Assembly (NCBI GenBank): GCA_038230415.1
Contig: JBBRNH010000079.1
Span: 1 to 28,776 of the forward strand
Direction: 5' to 3'
DNA from: JBBRNH01 sp038230415
GTDB lineage: Bacteria; Bacteroidota; Bacteroidia; Cytophagales; Spirosomataceae
Length of the DNA: 28,776 bases
Within the stretch, counting starts at the first letter, position 1. Each line of letters starts with the position of its first letter. Positions 6,884 to 14,451 of this stretch are shown one piece after another. The notes beneath the pieces are model-generated. The model worked only from the letters and a program-made list of their open reading frames with translations, made no database searches and had not been told where the DNA came from. The translations under genes were made by a program, and so were the position numbers.

Positions 6884-7537
6884 TCACGCATCGCCAAAAA
6901 ACACATCCTGATAAATCTGCCGGAGCGAAACGGTTTGCCCGCCAATGATGAACGTTTCGTCGGCGGTTCGGAGTGCGGTTTCGGTCCATCGGTTGGGGGC
7001 TTGTCGCTCAAACACAATCACGTCGGGCTTGTGCTGCTCCACAAACAAGATTTGCTGCACGGACGGAATCTGCTTGTAGCAGGGCAGTTTCGTGCCAAAA
7101 TCGTAGTTACGGGTGCTGTTAGACAAAATTTCGATGAGTAGCGTGGGCGTGGTTTCGGCACTTAGCCCTTTGCGGTATTCGTAGGGCTGGCGCGGCACGG
7201 AGACTGCCATGCCATCAGCATTAAAAACGCCGGTTCCGGTGTCGGCACAGTCTTCAACATAAATCGGGCGGTTGCTGTTATAAACTCGGAATTGGGGATT
7301 GTTCTGGTAAATAAGTCCCAATATTATACTGAATTGAACAGCAATCCGGCTGTGAATATCGCTTTCGTAACTCATGGTGGTTATAATCTGGTGGTCGTAA
7401 TAATCGGCGCGGTAGGTGGCTTCTTCGAGGATTTGCCAGTATTCGTCGGGCGACGCACCGAACCGATAAAAGCCATCGGCATCAACGAGCGGAGCCAAAT
7501 CATCGTTTGTGAGGGGGAATTTTACGTCGGCCAGCAT
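6884..7537 (-). CDS. Uma2 family (DUF820) endonuclease-like protein
   Basis: This 217-residue protein has the features of the Uma2/DUF820 family, a PD-(D/E)XK-like fold. There is an early helix with the YRADYYDHQIITTMSY region. Next come NRPIYVEDC and FNADGMAVSVPR (the acidic strand), then PTLLIEILSNSTRNYDFGTK, with the conserved E and K of the active site, and CYKQIPSVQQILFVEQ. The family is very abundant in cyanobacteria and Bacteroidota, and its function is not established. The gene ends 95 bp upstream of mutS2 on the same strand. A TATCTTTA sequence (7560-7567) near the start resembles a -7 box with one mismatch. Confidence 0.88.
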   Translation of the reverse strand: MLADVKFPLTNDDLAPLVDADGFYRFGASPDEYWQILEEATYRADYYDHQIITTMSYESDIHSRIAVQFSIILGLIYQNNPQFRVYNSNRPIYVEDCADTGTGVFNADGMAVSVPRQPYEYRKGLSAETTPTLLIEILSNSTRNYDFGTKLPCYKQIPSVQQILFVEQHKPDVIVFERQAPNRWTETALRTADETFIIGGQTVSLRQIYQDVFFGDA

Positions 7538-7595
7538 GAGCGTTGTAGATTAGTTCAGCTAAAGATAATGAATTGGCGGCAATCAGAAAAGCAAA

Positions 7596-7646
7596 TCAGA
7601 ACGGCAGTTTACCGAGGTCAACGTTGCCGCCGGTGAGGATAATACC
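7596..7646 (-). pseudogene. Remnant of the 3' end of a second threonine-dehydratase-like gene
   Basis: These 51 bp match the last 17 codons, including the stop, of the dehydratase gene at 8313-8363 at 49 of 51 positions. Both copies encode GIILTGGNVDLGKLPF and a TGA stop. The two differences (Phe TTT/TTC and Asn AAT/AAC) are both synonymous, which suggests the copy was once a working paralogue under selection and was later deleted. Homology stops sharply after 7646. The small lipoprotein gene lies between the two copies. Confidence 0.8.
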
Positions 7647-7669
7647 GGAGACAGGGTTCTGTAAAAGTC

Positions 7670-7696
7670 AAAAAAGCCTGTGCTATGGCATAGGCT
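7670..7696 (-). terminator. Rho-independent terminator of the small lipoprotein gene
   Basis: On the minus strand AGCCTATGC and GCACAGGCT form a 9-bp stem with one mismatch, directly followed by a run of six T. It lies about 30 bp after the lipoprotein stop at 7728, the classic intrinsic terminator layout. Confidence 0.85.
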
Positions 7697-7727
7697 ATAT
7701 CAAGAGACTATTTGGCCCGCAAGCTAT

Positions 7728-8168
7728 TTACTTGCTCAATTTTAGATGCTCTAATTCGGCGGGGTTGGCACTATCAAGACTAATGGCTGACTTAGAGGCA
7801 TCAATAATCGTCCAGGCCTTACTTAGTTTATCGTAAGGCTTGGCACTGCCAAAACTCAGCGTCACTGTTTTCGAGTCGGCGGGAGTACCATAGTAGCTGT
7901 TGCCTCCCCAAGCCCACGAACCGGGGGTAGTTTGTTTGCCATCCAGTGTAGCCACCGCTTTTCCGTCGCTGGTAAAGCTAATGCTGATGGTTCCAAGCGT
8001 TTTGAGTTTATCTTCCGTACCCTGTACATACGAAGCAATCGTCCAGACTCCGGGGGCAATAATGTCTGGAAACGTAGCAACAGCAGCGGGCATTACCGCG
8101 TCGGTAGTTTTGGTGCATCCAGCTGACAAAACGGTCAGCAAGAGCAAAACAGTGGCAATTGTTTTCAT
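7728..8168 (-). CDS. Small lipoprotein, lipocalin-like
   Basis: This 146-residue protein has a lipoprotein signal peptide with lipobox LSAGC (Cys18). The mature part begins with a WTIASYVQGTEDK strand and continues with short beta-strand-rich stretches (ISISFTSDGKAVATLDG, KTVTLSFGSA, WTIIDASKSAISL). This resembles the small lipocalin-like lipoproteins common in Bacteroidota, but the similarity is only in pattern and the function is unknown. It has its own terminator and lies between the intact dehydratase gene and the fragment of a second copy, so it may have arrived with that rearrangement. Confidence 0.8.
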   Translation of the reverse strand: MKTIATVLLLLTVLSAGCTKTTDAVMPAAVATFPDIIAPGVWTIASYVQGTEDKLKTLGTISISFTSDGKAVATLDGKQTTPGSWAWGGNSYYGTPADSKTVTLSFGSAKPYDKLSKAWTIIDASKSAISLDSANPAELEHLKLSK

Positions 8169-8312
8169 GGTCCTGTTTGTTTAAACCAGTTATCAGTATC
8201 AGTACGGGGATTCTGACGAAAAGTTGCGTGGTATAGCTCACCGATTGATAAATAACTGATTACCAATGAGTAAGAATCGATCCAGGAACGGTTACGGCAT
8301 GATTGGGGCAAC

Positions 8313-9278
8313 TCAAAACGGCAGTTTACCGAGGTCAACATTGCCGCCGGTGAGGATAATACCAACTTTCTGACCGGCAAACTGCTCGCGGTGTTTGAGC
8401 AATGCCGCCAGCGGAACGGCACACGATGGCTCGATGATGATCTTCATCCGCTCCCAGATCAGCCGCATGGCTGCGATGATTTCAGCATCATCAACCACCA
8501 GAATATCAGCCACATACTGCCGGATAATACCCAGCGTCCGCTCGCTCAGGTTCGTGAGTAAACCGTCAGCAATGGTATTCACGAACGGGGCCACCTCTAC
8601 CCTACCCGACCGAAACGACAGCACAGCATCAGCAGCACCGGCGGGTTCGCCGGCCACCACCCGCGTTTGGGGGCTGAGGTAATGCGTGGCTAAGGCCGTG
8701 CCGCTCAACAGCCCGCCCCCGCCCACCGGAGCCATAATCACATCAAACGGGCGTGTGTCGGTACTGGGCCAGAGTTGACCGTATTCTTCGATGAGTTCAA
8801 TAGCAGCGGTGGCTTGCCCGGCAATCACGCGGTCGTCGTCAAAGGGATGCACGAGGGCGGCTCCGGTGCGGGCTATGACCTCCCGAACGCCGTTTTCGCG
8901 GGCTTCGAGCGTCGGTTCGCATTCGATAACCTCGGCCCCGTAGCCGCGAACGGCCTCTTTTTTGACCTGCGGAGCCGTGCGCGGCATCACGATTATGGCC
9001 CGAATCCCGACTTGCCGGGCGGCAAAGGCAATAGCCTGGGCGTGGTTGCCCGACGAGTGAGTGGTTACGCCGTGCTGCCGTTCGCGGGGCGAGAGCTGCA
9101 GCACGGCGTTGAGGCCACCCCGCGCTTTGAAGGCTCCGATTTTCTGGAAATTTTCGCACTTAAAAAACACATCAGCCCCGGCTAACGCATTGATTGTCTG
9201 GTTGGTCAGTACCGGCGTGTGGTGAATGTGAGGCCGAATCCGGGCGTGGGCCTGCCGGAGGTCGTCGAGCGTAATCAT
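8313..9278 (-). CDS. PLP-dependent threonine/serine dehydratase family enzyme
   Basis: This is a fold-type II PLP enzyme of about 321 residues with no ACT regulatory domain, so it resembles catabolic threonine dehydratase, serine racemase or hydroxyaspartate ammonia-lyase. Counting from an in-frame TTG two codons upstream, the PLP lysine is Lys53 in GAFKARGG, the substrate loop is SSGNHAQA (77-84) and the phosphate-binding glycine loop is GGGGLLSG (188-195). The C-terminus carries the typical GIILTGGNVDL. I chose ATG 9278, two bases after the TGA of the preceding beta-barrel gene (TGA-CC-ATG), which suggests translational coupling; TTG 9284 is the alternative. Substrate choice among Thr, Ser and hydroxyaspartate cannot be settled from sequence alone. 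Confidence 0.9.
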   Translation of the reverse strand: MITLDDLRQAHARIRPHIHHTPVLTNQTINALAGADVFFKCENFQKIGAFKARGGLNAVLQLSPRERQHGVTTHSSGNHAQAIAFAARQVGIRAIIVMPRTAPQVKKEAVRGYGAEVIECEPTLEARENGVREVIARTGAALVHPFDDDRVIAGQATAAIELIEEYGQLWPSTDTRPFDVIMAPVGGGGLLSGTALATHYLSPQTRVVAGEPAGAADAVLSFRSGRVEVAPFVNTIADGLLTNLSERTLGIIRQYVADILVVDDAEIIAAMRLIWERMKIIIEPSCAVPLAALLKHREQFAGQKVGIILTGGNVDLGKLPF

Positions 9279-9280
9279 GG

Positions 9281-9817
9281 TCAAAAGTTATACCGCAGGC
9301 CCAGCCCCGACTGCAATCCCGGAAACAACGGCGCGGGAATAACCTCGACATACAGCCCGGTCTCCAAGAATACCGAGAAGGGTTTTCCGTCGGGGAAGTA
9401 TTCGATGCCGCCCACCGCCGACCCACCCAGCGAGGTTTCGGCGACAAAGTCCACGGGCTGATTACTGATATTATCGGGGTAATATTTTCTCCGGTTTATC
9501 TGCCCGCCGAAGCCGTAGTAACCGCGCAGGCTTTCTTTGCCAAACAGCCGCGTATGCCACAGGTAATGGCCCTGGACACTAAGACCAACGCTTTTGTACT
9601 GCCCCTGCCGGTAGCTGCGGTTGCCGCCATACAGCCCGCCGTATGTGCCAATGTTAAGATCGAAGGCGCGGCTATCACCAAAATATTTACGGACGTTAAT
9701 ACCCGATGGCTCACCCAGCCGGAACCCCACCGCCCAGTTGTTATACTGCGCCAGCGCCGACTCTGAAACACCCAGCAGCGCAATGAAGATGCCGAAGGTG
9801 ATAATCTGTTTTTTCAT
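9281..9817 (-). CDS. Outer-membrane beta-barrel protein, small
   Basis: This 178-residue protein has a signal peptide (MKKQIITFGIFIALLGVSES, cleavage near ALAQ). It has alternating aromatic/hydrophobic strands rich in Gly and Tyr (WAVGFRLGEPSGINVRKYF, GYYGFGGQINRRKYY) and ends in LGLRYNF, with the terminal Phe typical of BAM-inserted barrels. ATG 9817 is preferred over an upstream in-frame start because it begins a canonical signal peptide. Specific function is unknown. Its stop is 2 bp from the dehydratase ATG, so the two are probably co-transcribed. Confidence 0.85.
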   Translation of the reverse strand: MKKQIITFGIFIALLGVSESALAQYNNWAVGFRLGEPSGINVRKYFGDSRAFDLNIGTYGGLYGGNRSYRQGQYKSVGLSVQGHYLWHTRLFGKESLRGYYGFGGQINRRKYYPDNISNQPVDFVAETSLGGSAVGGIEYFPDGKPFSVFLETGLYVEVIPAPLFPGLQSGLGLRYNF

Positions 9818-9872
9818 AGATAATAAAGTCAGTTCACACAGAGACAACTAAAAACAAGGGTTTCTGCGTCTA

Positions 9873-10946
9873 TCAGAACGAATGTAATTTACAAAACTCG
9901 GTCAATACGGTTAGCAATCGTGCGTTTTGGGCTTCGGTGCCAACCGAAATCCGCAGGCAACCGGCGCAGCGCGTCACCCGCGACCGATCCCGGACGATGA
10001 CCTGCTGAGAAATCAGGTACTGAAATACAGCACCGGCATCTATAAACCTGACCAACAGAAAGTTAGCATCTGACGGATACACCGTCTTAACACCCGGCAA
10101 CGCCCGAATTTGTTCGGCCAGCGCGGTTCGTTGCGCCAGAATTTCGGCCACCAGCGCGGTCTTTTGACCGGGGTTATTCAGGGCTTGCAGGGCAAGTTGC
10201 TGGGTAGGCGCGGCAATGTTGTAGGGCGGTTTAATTTTATCTAAAACCGCCACCAATGCCTGCGAAGCAAAGCACATACCGAGCCGCAACCCCGCCAAAC
10301 CCCACGCCTTAGAGAGCGTTTGCAGCACCACAAGGTTCGGGTAACGGGCCAGTTCGGTGGTCCAGGAGGGCGTATCGGCAAAATCAATGTAAGCTTCGTC
10401 AACCACCACCAACCGACTTTCTGCGCCCTCGACCACGCGCCGGATGGCCCCGTGGTTAAGCAAATTACCGCTGGGGTTGTTGGGCGAACAGAGCCAGACA
10501 ATTTTGGTTTGCGGAGTCAGCGCGGCCAAAACAGCATCGGTATCAAGCTGAAAATCAGCCGTGAGCGGGACTTTCTGAACCGTCACGAAGTTAATGTTGG
10601 CCGAAACTTCATACATCCCGTAGGTCGGCGGCACAATCAGGATGGCATCCCGCCCCGGCTGGCACGTAGCCCGGATGAGCAGATCAATGGGTTCGTCGGA
10701 GCCGTTGCCCAGAAAAATCTGTTCGGACAACACGCCTTTCAGCGCGGCCAATCGCTGTTTCAGCGCGGTTTGGTGCGGGTCGGGGTAGCGGTTGTAGGCA
10801 TCGGCCAGGCCAACGGAGCCAAGCGGATTTTCGTTGGCATCCAAAAAAACACCCTCACGACCCGTGTAGTCGTCGCGGGCCGACGAGTAGGGCGTGAGGG
10901 TAAGCAGGTGGGGCCGGATGAGCGCGGCCAAATCAAATGCGGGCAT
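9873..10946 (-). CDS. hisC: Histidinol-phosphate aminotransferase
   Basis: This 357-residue fold-type I PLP aminotransferase of the HisC family converts imidazole-acetol phosphate to L-histidinol phosphate. Visible features are the N-terminal LDANENPLG, CSPNNPSGN (153-161), VVDEAYIDF (181-189), the Schiff-base lysine in TLSKAWGLAGLRLG (Lys213) and the C-terminal LRISVGT. ATG 10946 is chosen because it gives the normal family length and follows a TAAATTTG box; the longer in-frame extension overlaps the upstream gene. No other his genes are in the window, so it is either detached from the his operon or a HisC paralogue working on another amino acid. Confidence 0.92.
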   Translation of the reverse strand: MPAFDLAALIRPHLLTLTPYSSARDDYTGREGVFLDANENPLGSVGLADAYNRYPDPHQTALKQRLAALKGVLSEQIFLGNGSDEPIDLLIRATCQPGRDAILIVPPTYGMYEVSANINFVTVQKVPLTADFQLDTDAVLAALTPQTKIVWLCSPNNPSGNLLNHGAIRRVVEGAESRLVVVDEAYIDFADTPSWTTELARYPNLVVLQTLSKAWGLAGLRLGMCFASQALVAVLDKIKPPYNIAAPTQQLALQALNNPGQKTALVAEILAQRTALAEQIRALPGVKTVYPSDANFLLVRFIDAGAVFQYLISQQVIVRDRSRVTRCAGCLRISVGTEAQNARLLTVLTEFCKLHSF

Positions 10947-10967
10947 GACAAAAACAGAGTAATCGCA

Positions 10968-10975
10968 CAAATTTA
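10968..10975 (-). promoter_or_regulatory. -7 element for hisC
   Basis: The minus strand reads TAAATTTG, an exact TAnnTTTG match, 21 bp before ATG 10946. It overlaps the stop codon of the upstream gene. No clear TTG -33 is seen at the expected spacing. Confidence 0.5.
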
Positions 10976-11683
10976 GTTGGTTGACAGCCCACCGCACTCC
11001 TGATCGAAGAGAAATACGTGCGAACAGAAGTCGCGCCAGGCGAAGTTCTTGCCGTATTTTTCCATCACGGCGGGGCAACTGTCAAACAACGGGCGGAAGA
11101 GTTCATCGTAGTTTTTCTTCTTGAGCCGGATCACTTTTCCCTGTTTCGTTCTGACGTAGAACGACTTATCCATGCCGCCCGTGAGTTGCATCCCCATCAC
11201 GCCAACGCCCATTGTTTCGGCGGCAAAGGGATCGTCATAGACCCGAATCCGGGAGTCGAACCCCGGATTGACCAACTGCACCAGCACGTCGCGGCTGGGG
11301 TCGTCGAGGTGTTCGTTGTAGAACACCACTAAGTTGCGGGTTGATTCGCTCACGTTGTTGCGCTGTATTTTGGCAATGGAGCGGGTGCTGTTGGAGAACG
11401 ACGAAAACTTGGCGTAGTCAGACGGAGACAGTCCTAACTCCTGCACCTCATCGGCCTCGTATTTAAACTTTTTCCCGTCCAGCGTTTTACCTTCGACGCG
11501 GATAATCAGGCCACGCTTCCGGTCGAGGTCATCGAGGGTGAACTCAACGCGCTGCCCCGACCGGGTGACGAGGTAGCCGGGCTTATTGCTCGAAAAGCGT
11601 TCGATGGGCGGCAAAAACTGCTGCGCCGATGCGGTGATGGTAACGGTCAACGCAACCATTATCAGAGAAATAGACTTATTCAT
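10973..11683 (-). CDS. Secreted protein of unknown function
   Basis: This 236-residue protein has a signal peptide (residues 1-20, ending SAQQ). The mature part is mixed alpha/beta. An early stretch, GYLVTRSGQRVEFTLDDLDRKRG, continues into VEGKTLDGKKFKYEADEV and looks like a small beta-domain. A Lys-rich KQGKVIRLKKKNYDELF segment precedes a C-terminal part with three cysteines (CPAV, FCSH, ECGG). I do not recognise the family. It ends 26 bp before hisC and is divergent from the EVE gene, with which it shares a 52-bp intergenic region. Confidence 0.75.
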   Translation of the reverse strand: MNKSISLIMVALTVTITASAQQFLPPIERFSSNKPGYLVTRSGQRVEFTLDDLDRKRGLIIRVEGKTLDGKKFKYEADEVQELGLSPSDYAKFSSFSNSTRSIAKIQRNNVSESTRNLVVFYNEHLDDPSRDVLVQLVNPGFDSRIRVYDDPFAAETMGVGVMGMQLTGGMDKSFYVRTKQGKVIRLKKKNYDELFRPLFDSCPAVMEKYGKNFAWRDFCSHVFLFDQECGGLSTN

Positions 11684-11735
11684 GGGTTCGTTCGTGAACT
11701 GGTTTGGGCGGCAATATAAGGCAACATAAAGAGAG

Positions 11736-12164
11736 ATGAATTATTGGCTGGTTAAATCAGAACCCGATGCCTATTCCTGGCATGATTTCACATCGGCGGG
11801 GCGGGCTGTCTGGGACGGTGTTCGGAATTATCAGGCCCGCAACAACCTGAACGCCATGCAGTTGGGCGATCAGGTATTGTTTTACCACAGCGTTACCAAA
11901 CCGGCGGTGGTGGGTCTGGCCCGCGTCAGCCGCACGGCTTACCCCGACCCTGCCGCCCCATCCGAACCGTCGGGCAAGCCAACGCCCTGGGTTGTGATCG
12001 AGTTAGAGCCGATGATGCCGTTAGCCCAGCCCGTTTCGCTGGCGCAGATCAAAGCCGAGCCGATGCTGGCAAACATGGCCCTCATCCGGCAGTCGCGGCT
12101 GTCGGTCATGCCCGTTACGACAGATGAGTTTGAATTAATTTTAACCATGAGTCAATTAGAATGA
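11736..12164 (+). CDS. EVE domain protein
   Basis: This 142-residue stand-alone EVE (PUA-like) domain has the typical YWLVKSEPDAYSW N-terminus, WDGVRNYQARN, the LGDQVLFYHS strand and PWVVIELEPM. Family members (for example human THYN1) bind modified bases such as 5-methylcytosine derivatives in an aromatic pocket. In prokaryotes EVE domains are linked to modification-dependent restriction or to RNA modification. Here there is no nuclease domain. The stop overlaps the start of the next gene (ATGA), a SAM methyltransferase, so the two are translationally coupled. Confidence 0.93.
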   Translation: MNYWLVKSEPDAYSWHDFTSAGRAVWDGVRNYQARNNLNAMQLGDQVLFYHSVTKPAVVGLARVSRTAYPDPAAPSEPSGKPTPWVVIELEPMMPLAQPVSLAQIKAEPMLANMALIRQSRLSVMPVTTDEFELILTMSQLE

Positions 12165-13090
12165 CGAATACCCTCCAACTCCTTACGCCCTCGCTTTGGT
12201 CTGATTATGAACTGATTGACTGCGGAGGGGGCGAAAAACTCGAACGCTTCGGCACGCAGATCATCGCCCGGCCCGAACCACAGGCCATCTGGGATAAATC
12301 GCTGTCGGACTTCGAGTGGCAAAAACGCGCCGATGCTACTTTCCGCCGAGACCGCAGCTCGCCCGATAAGGGCGAGTGGCAAACCAGCCCCGATATGCGC
12401 GACCCCTGGTATGTGGCGTTCAGGCAGGAGGGGCTGAATATGCGTTTCCGGCTCTCGCTGACGACCTTCAAACACGTCGGTATTTTTCCCGAACAGGCCA
12501 CCAACTGGACGTATATTGCCGAGAAGGTAGCCGCCATGACGGCCAACAATCAGGAGCGGCCCCGTGTTCTGAACCTGTTTGCCTACACCGGCGCGGCTAC
12601 GTTGGCCGCGTGCCAGGCCGGGGCCGACGTGACCCACGTGGATGCCGTGAAGCCGGTGGTAAACTGGGCGCGGGATAACGCCGATGCCAGCGAGTTGGCC
12701 GGTATCCGGTGGTTGGTCGAAGATGCGGTGAAATACGCCCGGCGCGAAGTCAGGCGCGGCAACCGCTACAACGGCATTATTCTGGACCCACCGGCCTACG
12801 GGCGCGGCCCCGAAGGGGAAAAATGGGTGCTGGAAGATCAAATCAACGACCTCCTGAAAACCTGCGCCGAACTGCTCGATGGGGAGCGGTTTTTCTTCAT
12901 CATCAACCTCTACTCCATCGGTTTCTCGTCGCTGATTCTCGACAACCTCATCCGGCAAACCTTCGGCGGGTCGGCGGGCAACCCGGCCCTGACCAAACTC
13001 CCCAATGCCGAACTCGGTGAACTGTATCTCGACGACCGCTACCAGAAACGCTTACCGTTGGGCGTGTTTTATCGGTTTTCGTCGGTGTAA
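12161..13090 (+). CDS. Class I SAM-dependent methyltransferase, RlmI/RlmK-like
   Basis: This 309-residue protein has an N-terminal domain of about 100 residues and then a Rossmann methyltransferase core. Motif I is LNLFAYTGAATLAACQAG (137-154), the acidic residue of motif II is in THVDAVKP (Asp161), and motif IV is DPPAYGRG (209-216). This is the layout of the 23S rRNA methyltransferases RlmI and RlmK. The place where RlmI-type m5C enzymes keep a catalytic cysteine reads FFIINLYSIGFSS, with no cysteine, so m5C chemistry is unlikely and N-methylation of a base is more plausible. The substrate (rRNA, tRNA or other) is not known. It overlaps the EVE gene by 4 bp. Confidence 0.88.
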   Translation: MTNTLQLLTPSLWSDYELIDCGGGEKLERFGTQIIARPEPQAIWDKSLSDFEWQKRADATFRRDRSSPDKGEWQTSPDMRDPWYVAFRQEGLNMRFRLSLTTFKHVGIFPEQATNWTYIAEKVAAMTANNQERPRVLNLFAYTGAATLAACQAGADVTHVDAVKPVVNWARDNADASELAGIRWLVEDAVKYARREVRRGNRYNGIILDPPAYGRGPEGEKWVLEDQINDLLKTCAELLDGERFFFIINLYSIGFSSLILDNLIRQTFGGSAGNPALTKLPNAELGELYLDDRYQKRLPLGVFYRFSSV

Positions 13091-13149
13091 CTAAAATACA
13101 AAGTGGGAGTTGCTGTCAAAAACACGCATTTTGGGCTGTGTAGCGTTCA

Positions 13150-14385
13150 TCAATGAAAAAACAGATACCCCAGCGCGATGCCCGCCAAAACGCCGAAAAA
13201 GTCGGCAATGAGGCCCACCGTGATAGCGTAACGGCTGTTTTTGATACCCACCGAACCAAAATACAACGCTACGATGTAGAACGTGGTGTCGGCAGAACCC
13301 TGGAAAATGCAGACCAACCGCCCCACGAATGAATCAGGGCCGTATTGTTTCATCGCGTCAATCATCAAGGCCCGCGCCCCGGAGCCGCTCAACGGTCTCA
13401 TCAGCGCAACGGGCAGCGCGTCGGTAAAATCAGTATTGATGCCGGTGAGTGAAAACAGGTATTTCAGCCCGCCTACCACCGCGTCCATCGCCCCGGCATT
13501 ACGAAACGCACTAATCGCCACGAGCATCCCGCAGAGGTAGGGAATAATCCGAACCGAGGTCTCGAAACCGCCTTTTGCCCCCTCGATGAACGTCTCGAAC
13601 AGGTTCACTTTTTTGCGAACGCCAGCCGCCAGAAACCCCACGATAATGGTCATCAACAGCACGTTACCGACGATTTTTGAGACTTCCTCCATCTTCTCTT
13701 TCGGCAGGCCCGACAGATACCACAACGCCATTCCCAGAAACGTTGTGATGCCCCCAAACCAGCCTAACACGGTGATGTTCAGGAGATTGGTGCGCTGTTT
13801 GAGCGCGACCACGACCACGCTGAACACGGTGGCAACGTAGGTGCCAATCAGACACGGTACAAAAATATCGGCGGGGTTTTGCGCTCCCAAAATTGCCCGT
13901 TGCGCCATAATCGAGAGCGGGATAATGGTCAGGCCGGACGTATGCAGCACCAGAAACATAATCTGAGCGTTGGTGGCGGTGTCTTTGTTGGGGTTGAGTT
14001 CCTGCAAACTCGCCATCGCTTTCAGGCCGAAGGGCGTGGCCGCGTTGTCTAAACCAAGCATATTGGCCGAGAAATTCATAATCATCTGCCCGTTGGCGGG
14101 ATGGTCGGCGGGGACTTCGGGGAAGAGTTTGTTGAAAAACGGCCCGATTATCCGGGCCAAAAAATTGATGGCCCCGCCCTTCTCGGCAATGTTGAGCAGA
14201 CCCAGAAAAAACGTCATTACCCCCGCGAGGGGCAGGGCAATGTCCATCACGGCTACTTTTGAGGAATCGAAAATGCCTTCGACGATGGTTTTGAAAACTT
14301 CGACATCACCGAAAAAGATCAGTTTGATGAGCGCAACGACGAACGCCACCACAAAAAAGCCAAGCCAGATGTAATTGAGGGCCAT
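13150..14385 (-). CDS. Fused SpmA/SpmB-type membrane protein (nucleoside-recognition Gate domains)
   Basis: This 411-residue polytopic membrane protein has two related halves. The N-terminal half (about 1-200) resembles spore maturation protein SpmA, with NFSANMLGLDNAATPFGLKAM. The C-terminal half (about 240-411) resembles SpmB, with IIPYLCGMLVAISAFRNAG, LMRPLSGSGARA and FQGSADTTFYIVALYFGSVGI. Both contain the Gate (nucleoside recognition) domain. In Bacillus the separate proteins are needed for spore core dehydration. The fused form occurs in non-sporulating Bacteroidota, where its job is unknown; a transport or gating role for a small molecule is a reasonable guess. It converges with the EVE/methyltransferase pair and diverges from the dipeptidase gene. 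Confidence 0.9.
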   Translation of the reverse strand: MALNYIWLGFFVVAFVVALIKLIFFGDVEVFKTIVEGIFDSSKVAVMDIALPLAGVMTFFLGLLNIAEKGGAINFLARIIGPFFNKLFPEVPADHPANGQMIMNFSANMLGLDNAATPFGLKAMASLQELNPNKDTATNAQIMFLVLHTSGLTIIPLSIMAQRAILGAQNPADIFVPCLIGTYVATVFSVVVVALKQRTNLLNITVLGWFGGITTFLGMALWYLSGLPKEKMEEVSKIVGNVLLMTIIVGFLAAGVRKKVNLFETFIEGAKGGFETSVRIIPYLCGMLVAISAFRNAGAMDAVVGGLKYLFSLTGINTDFTDALPVALMRPLSGSGARALMIDAMKQYGPDSFVGRLVCIFQGSADTTFYIVALYFGSVGIKNSRYAITVGLIADFFGVLAGIALGYLFFH

Positions 14386-14391
14386 AATACG

Positions 14392-14418
14392 GGTTTGTAG
14401 TTTGGGGTTTGTAGTTTG
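14392..14418. repeat. Two tandem 13-bp repeats before the SpmAB gene
   Basis: GGTTTGTAGTTTG occurs twice (14392-14404 and 14406-14418), separated by one base, directly upstream of the SpmAB start. Each copy contains TAGTTTG, which resembles a -7 box with one base missing on the plus strand. Role unknown. Confidence 0.55.
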
Positions 14419-14451
14419 GAGCCGTCAAGTTCACAATTTGCTATCGAAATC

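Noticed and set aside
7596..8363. attL/attR sites of an integrative element
   Set aside because: No integrase lies between the repeats and the two differences are synonymous, which fits a lost paralogue better; insertion is not fully excluded.
10320..10976. 218-codon plus-strand frame opposite hisC
   Set aside because: Antisense to hisC with all HisC motifs intact on the other strand.
12152..12958. Long open frame of 268 codons on the minus strand opposite the methyltransferase gene
   Set aside because: It lies wholly antisense to a gene with clear methyltransferase motifs, its protein has no recognisable motif, and it reflects the GC-rich codon pattern of the real gene.
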